A stretch of DNA of 64,000 bases from Streptomonospora nanhaiensis (lineage in GTDB: Bacteria > Actinomycetota > Actinomycetes > Streptosporangiales > Streptosporangiaceae). Positions within the stretch are counted from its first letter, which is position 1; each line of letters starts with the position of its first letter. The notes below the pieces were generated by a model, which saw only the letters and a program-made list of their open reading frames with translations, was not told the DNA's origin and searched no databases. The DNA is taken from positions 5,890,001-5,954,000 of the forward strand of contig NZ_CP113264.1 in NCBI RefSeq assembly GCF_026642255.1. Reading direction: 5' to 3'. Below, piece by piece: positions 16,075-23,080 of the stretch. Made by a program: the position numbers and the translations under genes.

Positions 16075-17964
16075 ATGACCACGACCACGACAGGCGGGAG
16101 CGGAGCCCCGGGCAGAGCCCGCCGGGCCCTGCGCGCCCTCACCGCCTACGCGGGTGTCGCCGCCCTCGGCGCCTCGCTCGCCGTCGCCGCGGCGCCGGCC
16201 TCCGCCGACGAGACCGTGCCCCTCGAGGGGGGCTCGGCCGCCTGGGGCGTGAAGCAGTCCTTCCGCAACTACATCTCGGGGCCGATCGCCCACGGCGGCT
16301 ACGAGGCCTCCGACGGTGCGACGGTGCTGGCCGACGGCACCGTGGACTTCCCCACGGCGGGCGGCTCGGTGTCCAAGGAGGACGCCTCCGGTGAGGTGGA
16401 CTTCGCCGGGACCGTCGTCTTCAGCGGCCACGACTACGGCCGGGGCCCCGTCCTGGAGGTCCGGGTCTCCGACCCGCGCGTGGTGTTCGACGGCGACGCC
16501 GCCACGGTGTACGCCGACGTGACCAGCCGCGAGTTCGGCGGCGCCGACCCGAACCTGCCCCCGGGCGACCTGGTCGGGTACGGAGAGGTCGCGGTCGCCG
16601 AGCTGACCGGCGCCGAGCTGACCGTCGAGGGCGAGGAGATCGCCTTCGCCTCCGCCGCGGCCACCCTGCACGCCGACGCGGTCGAGCCGTTCGCGAGCTT
16701 CTACGCCGCCGGGTCCCCGATGGACCCGCTGTCCTTCACCGCCGGCATCGCGGACGTCACCGACCCGGGCGGGCCCGACCCCGCCCCCCGGGTCACCGTG
16801 GCCCCGGACTCCGGCCTGGACCCCGAGGGTGACACCGTCACCCTCGAGGGCGCCGGCTTCCGCCCGGGCCAGGGCGTCTACGCTGCGCTGACCGCCCTCC
16901 CGCGGTCGGCCGACTCCTTCCCGGCCCACTACACCGGAGCGGTGTGGCTGCGCGGCGCCACCGCCCCGGGCGAGGACGGCGCCTTCAGCACCGAGGTGGC
17001 GGTGACCGGCTCCTACGACAAGGACGGCACCACCTACGACTGCGTCGAGTCGCAGTGCTACGTGGCGGTCTTCAACGACCACACCGACATCGCCAACCGC
17101 GACCAGGACGTGTGGACGCCCGTCTCCTTCGCCTCCGGGGAGGAGCCCACCGAGGAGCCGACCGACCCCACCGAGGAGCCGACGGACCCCGTCGACCCCA
17201 CGGACCCCGACGGCCCGCTGACCGTCCACAACGGCCGCGCGGACTGGGGGGTGAAGGAGTCCTTCCGCGACTACATCACCGGCAACATCGCCCACGGTGA
17301 GATCAGCACCCGCAACGGCGCGACGACGAACGAGGACGGCACCTACGCGTTCACGAACGGCAGCGGCGAGGTGGACCTGTCCGCGTCCACGGCCGACATC
17401 GGCTTCGAGGGCACCGTCGTCTTCGAGGGCCACGTGTACGACGGGGCCGACCCGCTCCTGCACATGACGGTCAGCGACCCCCGCGTGGAGATCGAGGACG
17501 GCGCGGGCGTCCTGTACGCCGACGTGGTCAGCAAGTCGCTCGCCGGCGAGGAGCTCGTCTCCTACGAGGACGTCGCGTTCGCCGACCTGGACCTGTCCGG
17601 GGTGGAGTACGAGCTCGCGGACGGCGTCCTGAGCTGGGACCCGATCCCCGCCTCCCTGACCGCCGAGGGCGTGCCCGCCTTCGCGGACTTCTACGCCGAG
17701 GGGGCGGCGCTGGACCCGGTCGCCCTGACGGTGAGCGTGGACGAGGCCGTCACGGTCCCGGGCGGCGGCGACGGCGCCGGGGGCACCCCCGGCGGTCCTG
17801 GCGACGGCGGGGGTGACGGCGGCGGCGACGATCCCGGCCTGCCCAACACCGGCGCCGCCCTCACGGGCCTGCTCGCCGCCGCCGCGGTGGCCGTGGCCGC
17901 CGGCGGCACGGCCGTGTACGCCGCCCGCAGGCGCCGCGCCCCGGTCCCCGAGGACGCCGCCTGA
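16075..17964 (+). CDS. cell-wall-anchored haem-binding protein with two HtaA domains
   Basis: 629 aa. Signal peptide 1-45; HtaA domain 1 about 48-228; neocarzinostatin-like Ig domain about 238-352; an acidic (E/T)EEPTDP repeat linker 357-380; HtaA domain 2 about 382-560; Gly/Asp-rich spacer; LPNTG at 589-593 with a membrane helix and RRRR tail. Both HtaA domains begin with the signature WGVK-x-SFR-x-YI-x-G-x-IAHG. In corynebacterial HtaA domains a Tyr ligates haem and a His assists: the equivalents are Y66 with H119 and Y400 with H453. The protein should take haem from host or environmental haemoproteins and pass it to HmuT, encoded divergently. The terminator at 18097-18128 ends the operon. 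A recognisable Shine-Dalgarno sequence is lacking. Confidence 0.92.
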   Translation: MTTTTTGGSGAPGRARRALRALTAYAGVAALGASLAVAAAPASADETVPLEGGSAAWGVKQSFRNYISGPIAHGGYEASDGATVLADGTVDFPTAGGSVSKEDASGEVDFAGTVVFSGHDYGRGPVLEVRVSDPRVVFDGDAATVYADVTSREFGGADPNLPPGDLVGYGEVAVAELTGAELTVEGEEIAFASAAATLHADAVEPFASFYAAGSPMDPLSFTAGIADVTDPGGPDPAPRVTVAPDSGLDPEGDTVTLEGAGFRPGQGVYAALTALPRSADSFPAHYTGAVWLRGATAPGEDGAFSTEVAVTGSYDKDGTTYDCVESQCYVAVFNDHTDIANRDQDVWTPVSFASGEEPTEEPTDPTEEPTDPVDPTDPDGPLTVHNGRADWGVKESFRDYITGNIAHGEISTRNGATTNEDGTYAFTNGSGEVDLSASTADIGFEGTVVFEGHVYDGADPLLHMTVSDPRVEIEDGAGVLYADVVSKSLAGEELVSYEDVAFADLDLSGVEYELADGVLSWDPIPASLTAEGVPAFADFYAEGAALDPVALTVSVDEAVTVPGGGDGAGGTPGGPGDGGGDGGGDDPGLPNTGAALTGLLAAAAVAVAAGGTAVYAARRRRAPVPEDAA

Positions 17965-18096
17965 CCCCGGAGCCGCCCTGCGGGCGCCCGGACCGGAGGC
18001 CCTGAGCGGGCACGGCCCGGGCGCCCGCAGGGCCGCGGAGCGCGTCCGCCGGAGAGCGGGGGCACGCGCGGCGGCCCGGGGCCCGCGGAGAGCACG

Positions 18097-18128
18097 AAGG
18101 CCTTGGCACGTTCGCGTGCCAAGGCCTT
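18097..18128. terminator. bidirectional terminator with TTCG tetraloop
   Basis: Perfect 14-bp stem AAGGCCTTGGCACG closed by a TTCG tetraloop (UNCG type, unusually stable). The stem starts with AA and ends with TT on both strands, between convergent genes. Confidence 0.88.
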
Positions 18129-18168
18129 CCGTGTGGCGCCCACCGCGTGGAGGCGACGTGGAGACGTC

Positions 18169-18411
18169 CTACTTCATCATCTCCTCGTAGGCCTTCTTGC
18201 AGTCGGGGCACACCGGGAACTTCTTGGGGTCCCGGTTGGGGACCCAGACCTTCCCGCACAGGGCGATCACGGGGTTGCCGGTGACGGCGCTCTCGGTGAT
18301 CTTGTCCTTCTGCACGTAGTGGGCGAACCGCTCCCGGTCCCCGCTGTCGTGGGAGATGTCCGGCCTGGTCTCGCTGTCAGGAAGGACCTTGTTGAGGATG
18401 TCCATCGCCAT
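18169..18411 (-). CDS. DUF3039 family protein
   Basis: 80 aa. Small soluble protein of a family conserved in actinobacteria with no established function. C52 in ALCGK and the pair CPDC (68-71) could bind a metal, with H31 in RFAHYVQKDK as a fourth ligand; this is only a pattern reading. A second in-frame ATG lies two codons downstream; GTGAGG is 4 nt before the first and about 10 nt before the second, so the start is uncertain by two residues. Placed between the HtaA operon terminator and algH on the minus strand. Confidence 0.85.
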   Translation of the reverse strand: MAMDILNKVLPDSETRPDISHDSGDRERFAHYVQKDKITESAVTGNPVIALCGKVWVPNRDPKKFPVCPDCKKAYEEMMK

Positions 18412-18477
18412 CGTGCCTCACACCTTTCGACGTCTGCGTTCCACGGTATAGGGTGCCGCACCCACACCGGTGGGCGC

Positions 18478-19059
18478 TCAGTTCATGGTGGGATCGTCCG
18501 GGTAGGTGGACAGGAGTGCCATCCGCCCGCCCTGGCGCCGCAGCACCCGGGCCCACAGGCCCTCGGGGGACGTGGTGAACACGTCCGAGGGGACCGCGTC
18601 GACCACGAACCACGCGCCCTCGTCGATCTCCTCCCGGAGCTGGCCCTCGCTCCACCCGGCGTAGCCGGCGAACACGCGGAACGCTCCCAGGGCCGTCCCG
18701 AGCACCTGCGGGGGACCGTCCAGGTCCACCACGCCGACCGCGTCCAGGCCCAGCCCCGGGGCGAGGCCCTCCAGGGGCGCCCAGCCCGGAGGCGGCTCCC
18801 CGACCCCGGCCGCGCCCAGGGCTATCCCGGAGTCGGCCCCGACGGGGCCGCCCGAGAACATCACCGCCGGTTCGCTCGCATAGGCGCCCCAGTCGGTGAC
18901 GACCTCGTCCACGGCCATACCCAGGGGGCGGTTGAGGATCACCCCGAGTGTGCCGTCGGCCGTGTCGTCCACGACGAACACCACCGAGCGGCGGAAGGAG
19001 TCCTCCTGGAGGAGGGGGGCGGCCACCAGGAGCCGCCCGGTCATAGTCGACTGGTCCAT
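18478..19059 (-). CDS. YqgE/AlgH family protein
   Basis: 193 aa, UPF0301. Family landmarks: GRLLVAAPLLQEDSFRRSVVFVVDD at the N-terminus, GVILNRPLG (38-47), MFSGGPVG in the middle, and FAGYAGWSEGQLREEIDEGAWFVVDA toward the C-terminus. The fold is a small alpha/beta protein of unknown biochemical activity; AlgH in Pseudomonas affects alginate regulation, but that role cannot be carried over. The first methionine is followed five residues later by MTGRLLVA, where most homologues start, so the true start may be 15 nt downstream. Same strand as DUF3039, 66 nt upstream of it. Confidence 0.93.
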   Translation of the reverse strand: MDQSTMTGRLLVAAPLLQEDSFRRSVVFVVDDTADGTLGVILNRPLGMAVDEVVTDWGAYASEPAVMFSGGPVGADSGIALGAAGVGEPPPGWAPLEGLAPGLGLDAVGVVDLDGPPQVLGTALGAFRVFAGYAGWSEGQLREEIDEGAWFVVDAVPSDVFTTSPEGLWARVLRRQGGRMALLSTYPDDPTMN

Positions 19060-19165
19060 GCTGCACCTCTACCCCGGAACAGCCGCCGATCCGCCCGTGT
19101 TCCCAGGCCGTTACACGCCCGGGTCCACCGTTCCCTCCCGCGGGGCCCCGCCCCCGGGTCCGGCG

Positions 19166-20572
19166 TCACTGGACCTGGTCGCGCAGCCCGCGCTGGGCGA
19201 CCTCGCGCACCGCGGTCGCCACGTGGGTGGACAGGTCGGAGTGGAACACGCTGGGGATGATGTAGTTCGGGCCCAGCTCGTCCTCGCTGACGACGTCGGC
19301 GAGGGCCTCGGCCGCGGCGACCATCATGTCGGAGGTGACGTGGTGGCTCTGGGCGTCGAGCAGCCCGCGGAAGAAGCCGGGGAAGACCAGGACGTTGTTG
19401 ATCTGGTTGGGGTAGTCGCTGCGGCCCGTGGCCACGACGGAGGCGTGCAGGTGCGCGACCTCCGGGTCCACCTCCGGGTCGGGGTTGGCCAGCGCGAAGA
19501 TGATCGAGTCGTCGTTCATCTCGGCGATGTCCTCGCCCTCGAGCAGGTTGGGGGCGGAGACGCCGATGAAGACGTCCGCTCCGGCGACGGAGCCGCGGAG
19601 GTCGCCGCTGTAGCCCTCGGGGTTGGTGTGCTCGGCGATCCACCGGAGGTTGGGGTCCAGGTCGTCGCGCCCGGTGTGCACCGCGCCGCGGACGTCGCTG
19701 ACGATGATGTCGCGGGCCCCGGCGTGCATGAGGAGCTTGAGGATGGCGGTGCCGGCCGCGCCCGCGCCGGACATGGCGATGCGGACCTCGCCGAGCTTCT
19801 TGCCGACGACGCGCAGGGCGTTGCGCAGGGCGGCGAGCACGACGATGGCGGTGCCGTGCTGGTCGTCGTGGAAGACGGGGATGTCGAGCAGCTCGCGCAG
19901 GCGGGCCTCGACCTCGAAGCAGCGGGGCGCGGAGATGTCCTCCAGGTTGATCCCGCCGAACCCCGGGGCGATCACCTGGACGGTGCGGACGATCTCGTCC
20001 ACGTCCTGGGTGTCCAGGGCGATGGGCCAGGCGTCGATGTCGGCGAAGCGTTTGAACAGGGCGGCCTTGCCCTCCATGACGGGCATGGCGGCCTCGGGGC
20101 CGATGTTGCCCAGGCCCAGGACGGCGGACCCGTCGGTGACGACGGCGACGCTGTTGCGCTTGATGGTCAGGCGGCGGGCGTCGTCCTTGTTCGCGGCGAT
20201 GGCCTGGGAGACGCGGGCGACGCCGGGGGTGTAGGCCATGGAGAGCTCGTCGCGGTTGCGCAGCGGCACCTTCGACTTCATCTCGATCTTGCCGCCCAGG
20301 TGCATGAGGAAGGTCCGGTCGCTGACCTTGTGGACGACCACGCCCTCGACGGCGCCCAGCGCGTCGACGATGGCCTGCGCGTGCTCGGTGTCGCGGGCGG
20401 CGCAGGTGACGTCGATGCGGATGCGCTCGTGCCCGGCCGCGGCCACGTCCAGCGCGGTGATCATGCCGCCCACCTGCTCGACGGCGTTGGTGAGGCTGCC
20501 GACAGCGCTGCCCCCAGCATCGAGTTCGAGGCGGACGGTGATGGAGTACGAAACGCTGGGAAGGGTGGCCAC
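19166..20572 (-). CDS. malic enzyme with N-terminal ACT domain (oxaloacetate-decarboxylating)
   Basis: 468 aa from GTG at 20570-20572, 6-9 nt after GAGGAGC. It decarboxylates malate to pyruvate with NAD(P) reduction. An ACT domain occupies about residues 6-85, as in several actinobacterial malic enzymes, suggesting allosteric control by an amino acid or similar ligand. The catalytic domain shows the general-acid Tyr in SMAYTPGVA, the lysine in EGKAALFKRFADIDAWP, the metal-binding FHDDQHGTAIV stretch, and the Rossmann loop GAGAAGTAI. Whether NAD or NADP is preferred cannot be decided by eye. It links the TCA cycle with pyruvate. A single gene with a long untranslated upstream region. Confidence 0.94.
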   Translation of the reverse strand: MATLPSVSYSITVRLELDAGGSAVGSLTNAVEQVGGMITALDVAAAGHERIRIDVTCAARDTEHAQAIVDALGAVEGVVVHKVSDRTFLMHLGGKIEMKSKVPLRNRDELSMAYTPGVARVSQAIAANKDDARRLTIKRNSVAVVTDGSAVLGLGNIGPEAAMPVMEGKAALFKRFADIDAWPIALDTQDVDEIVRTVQVIAPGFGGINLEDISAPRCFEVEARLRELLDIPVFHDDQHGTAIVVLAALRNALRVVGKKLGEVRIAMSGAGAAGTAILKLLMHAGARDIIVSDVRGAVHTGRDDLDPNLRWIAEHTNPEGYSGDLRGSVAGADVFIGVSAPNLLEGEDIAEMNDDSIIFALANPDPEVDPEVAHLHASVVATGRSDYPNQINNVLVFPGFFRGLLDAQSHHVTSDMMVAAAEALADVVSEDELGPNYIIPSVFHSDLSTHVATAVREVAQRGLRDQVQ

Positions 20573-20940
20573 GTGTTGCTCCTCGGCTCTGGCTCGGTGT
20601 TGTGCGCCCGTCGGGCACGCGGACGGCCCCTCACGGGGACGCGCTGCCGGCGTCGGGGGACCCTCCCGCCGCGGGGCCGCGCCGCGCTCTCGCGGCCCGG
20701 CCGGGGCCCGGTGCGGTAGGCGCGTGCGCGGGGCGGCGCTCGCGTCCCGCCCGTGTGCGGGGCGAGGGTGTCCTGCGTGTCCGGTTCGCGCGGTCCCACC
20801 GTGGTGGCGGCCGCACGCGGACCTCGGTTGCGGGTGGGGGCTGGTCGGGACCCGGAACCAAGTCGCCTTACCTTACCCGAGTCAAGCGCCCACCGTCAGC
20901 ACAAGGTGACAATTACCGCGATGGTAAAAAAACGCACAAA
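20573..20940. other. intergenic region upstream of the malic enzyme gene
   Basis: About 370 bases without a supportable gene. From 20,865 to 20,945 it becomes AT-richer, with a run of seven A (20,928-20,934) and repeated TAAGG on the minus strand. TTGACT on the minus strand near 20,880 may be a -35 box for the malic enzyme gene. No riboswitch fold was recognised. Confidence 0.5.
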
Positions 20941-21714
20941 TTACGACGAATCAGAAGTGTCGTCGGGGCGTCGGCCGGCCTGGGGCGGGAGGTCCCCGGC
21001 GGGGGCCGCCCGGTGCCCGGCGGCCCTCACGACGAGGTCGGTACAGGCTTCCAGGGACAGCGCCGAGGTGTCCAGGACCAGGTGGTAGTGGCGCGGGTCG
21101 GCGGGGTCGGCGCGGTAGAAGCGGCGCACGTACGAGGCCCGGGCGCGGTCGTTGTCGTCCAGCAGCCGCAGCGTGGGCACGCCCTCCCCCCAGCCGTGCC
21201 CGGAGCACTCCTCCCGGTCGCCCGCCTCCCACAGGGCGCGGGCCCTGCGCAGGCGCGCGTCGCGGTCGCCGTCCAGGCGCACGTGCAGGGCGGCGGGGTG
21301 GTCGGCGAGGACGACGGCCCCGGCGCGCCCGAGGACGACGCCGCCGCTGTGGGCGACCTCGCCGATGACGAGTTCGGTCTGCTCCACGAACTCGTGGTCG
21401 TAGAGGAGGCGCCCCTCCTCGTCGGTGGTGCCGATGAAGGCGGTGTCGACGCTTCCCAGCGTGACGGTGGGAAGGCGTGCGGCACTGGCGAGGAGGCGTT
21501 CGAGCCCTCCGGGGGCGCGGTCGTCGCGCTGGAGGACCTCGTCCAGGGAGCAGCCGATCTGGGCCGCCACGGCGCTGGGGATCGCGCGGTCGAGGAAGGC
21601 CACGCCCAGCCGTGCGGAGACGGCCGGCCCCACCGCGCTGCCTCCCGCGCCGTAGGTGGCCGAGATCGTGACCACGGGCTCGCCGGTCCTACGGGGGTCG
21701 TCGTCGCTCGCCAT
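20941..21714 (-). CDS. cytidylate-kinase-like family protein
   Basis: 257 aa from ATG at 21712-21714, with AGGTG a few bases upstream. It resembles the cytidylate-kinase-like family: the P-loop region reads ISATYGAGGSAVGPAVSARLG, where the usual GxxGxGKS is replaced by YGAGGSAVG as in that family, followed by FLDRAIPSAVAA. A second conserved block, GGVVLGRAGAVVLADHPAALHVRLDGD, corresponds to the nucleoside-monophosphate kinase core, and RARASYVRRFYRADPADPRHYHLVLDTSALSLE to the lid/C-terminal part. The phosphoacceptor is unknown; true CMP kinase is unlikely because the essential gene cmk is usually elsewhere and better conserved. No operon partner. Confidence 0.82.
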   Translation of the reverse strand: MASDDDPRRTGEPVVTISATYGAGGSAVGPAVSARLGVAFLDRAIPSAVAAQIGCSLDEVLQRDDRAPGGLERLLASAARLPTVTLGSVDTAFIGTTDEEGRLLYDHEFVEQTELVIGEVAHSGGVVLGRAGAVVLADHPAALHVRLDGDRDARLRRARALWEAGDREECSGHGWGEGVPTLRLLDDNDRARASYVRRFYRADPADPRHYHLVLDTSALSLEACTDLVVRAAGHRAAPAGDLPPQAGRRPDDTSDSS

Positions 21715-21885
21715 GGGACACCTGCCGGGTCGACCTGCGGGCCGTGCCGGCCCGCCTCTTGCGGACTCTTTACCCAGGCGGCGGCGGACCACCCGTGATC
21801 GCCCGCGCAAGAAAGCGCCGGTTTTCCGCGGCCCCCGGACCGGCCCCCGGACCTCCGTGGCCGGTTCCGGACGGAACCCGCCGGG

Positions 21886-21936
21886 GTCCGCCCGTGCCGG
21901 TCCCGGTCGGAGCGACCGGGGCCGGCACGGGCGGAC
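21886..21936 (-). terminator. very long hairpin terminator after the ybbN-like gene
   Basis: 23-bp stem with a single G-T wobble and loop GGAGC, 18 nt past the stop of the gene at 21955. Longest stem found in the window. Confidence 0.85.
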
Positions 21937-21954
21937 CGCTCCCCCGCTCCGTCC

Positions 21955-22908
21955 TCAGAACAGCGCGGAGGTGAGCTTGCGCCGGGCCGCGCCCACACGC
22001 GGGTCGCCCGGGGGCAGCAGGTCGAACAGCCCCAGCAGGTGCTGGCGCGCCCGGTCGCGGTCCTTGTCGCGCGTCGCCCTGACCGTGGCGACGAGGCGGT
22101 CGAAGGCGTCCTCGAACTTGCCTCCGTACATGTCGATGTCGGCCGCGGTGGTCTGCGCGTCCACGTCCGCCGGGTCGGCGTCGGCGGCCGCACGGGCGGC
22201 GTCCGGGTCGACGTCCTGGAGGCGCCCCACCAGGCGCACCTGGGCGAGCTTGCTCCTGGACTCGGTGTCGCCCGGGTCGGCCTCGACGGCCTTGGCGTAG
22301 ACGGCCGCGGCGGCGTCGAAGTCGCCCCGGTCCAGGGCCTCCTGGGCCTCGGCGTCCACCGGGCGGCCCTGGGGCGCCTCCGGCTGCGCGCCGGCGGCGT
22401 CCTCGGGCCCCGGCTCCCCCGCGAGGGTTCCGGGGTGGCCCGGGGGCAGCGCGCCCTGCTCCTGGAGGGCGGCGAACGCCTCGGTGAGCCAGCCGGTGAG
22501 CTGCTCCTCGGTCGCCGGGCCCGCCGGGCCGGGCAGGAGCTGCCCCTGGACGGCCACGATGATCATCGGGGCCGTGGGCACCCGGAGGGCCTGGACCAGC
22601 TGAGGGCTCGCGTCGCTGTCGACCTTGGCGAGGAACCAGTTCCCGCCGGAGGCCGCCGAGAGCTTGTCCAGGACGTCCTCGAACTGCTTGGACTGGTCGG
22701 ACCAGCCGGCGAGGACGGCCAGCACGACGGGAGCGGTCATGGACCGCTCGAGGACCTGGGCCTGGAAGGAGGACTCGTCGACGTCGAAGGCGTAGGGGTT
22801 GGATCGACCCGCCGACTCCGCCGCACGCTGTTTGGCCTCGCGTTCCATGGCCGCCTTGCGCGCGCCGAGGTCAACGGCACTGTTCGGTGAAAAGTCCGAA
22901 GGCTGCAT
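21955..22908 (-). CDS. thioredoxin-fold/TPR co-chaperone, YbbN (CnoX) type without CxxC
   Basis: 317 aa. Residues about 36-150 form a thioredoxin domain: VLERSMTAPVVLAVLAGWSDQSKQFEDVLDKLS, then NWFLAKVDSDASPQLVQALRVPTAPMIIV. The active site position reads WSDQSKQ, so both cysteines are absent and it cannot act as a disulfide oxidoreductase. The C-terminal part (about 195-317) carries TPR-like helical repeats, as in E. coli YbbN/CnoX, which holds clients for GroEL and DnaK. A Pro/Gly/Glu-rich linker joins the two parts. A holdase or scaffold role in the cytoplasm is likely. A 30-bp perfect palindrome lies 51 bases upstream of the ATG. Confidence 0.9.
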   Translation of the reverse strand: MQPSDFSPNSAVDLGARKAAMEREAKQRAAESAGRSNPYAFDVDESSFQAQVLERSMTAPVVLAVLAGWSDQSKQFEDVLDKLSAASGGNWFLAKVDSDASPQLVQALRVPTAPMIIVAVQGQLLPGPAGPATEEQLTGWLTEAFAALQEQGALPPGHPGTLAGEPGPEDAAGAQPEAPQGRPVDAEAQEALDRGDFDAAAAVYAKAVEADPGDTESRSKLAQVRLVGRLQDVDPDAARAAADADPADVDAQTTAADIDMYGGKFEDAFDRLVATVRATRDKDRDRARQHLLGLFDLLPPGDPRVGAARRKLTSALF

Positions 22909-22959
22909 GCTTCCATCCTGCCGTATCCGCGGGGAGGGCGTGGACCGCCCGCGAAGGGG

Positions 22960-22989
22960 CCGGGCCGTGTTCGGCCGAACACGGCCCGG
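22960..22989. repeat. 30-bp perfect palindrome
   Basis: Every base pairs with its mirror: the left half is CCGGGCCGTGTTCGG and the right half its exact complement. It lies between the icmA terminator and the ybbN-like gene. It could be an operator for the latter or a second hairpin for the icmA message. Confidence 0.7.
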
Positions 22990-23025
22990 GGGCGGGCCTC
23001 CCCTCCTGCCCCCGCGTGACGAACG

Positions 23026-23059
23026 ACGGGCCCCGCCGGAGGGTTCCGGCGGGGCCCGT
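23026..23059 (-). terminator. hairpin terminator after icmA
   Basis: Perfect 15-bp stem ACGGGCCCCGCCGGA with loop GGGT, 21 nt past the icmA stop. Confidence 0.85.
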
Positions 23060-23080
23060 GCGGATCGTGGGAGCCCGGTC

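Noticed and set aside
20865..20895. Repeated TAAGG upstream of malic enzyme, read as a third iron box
   Set aside because: Only about 10-11 of 19 positions fit the DtxR/IdeR consensus and symmetry is poor compared with the two boxes at 14.4 kb.
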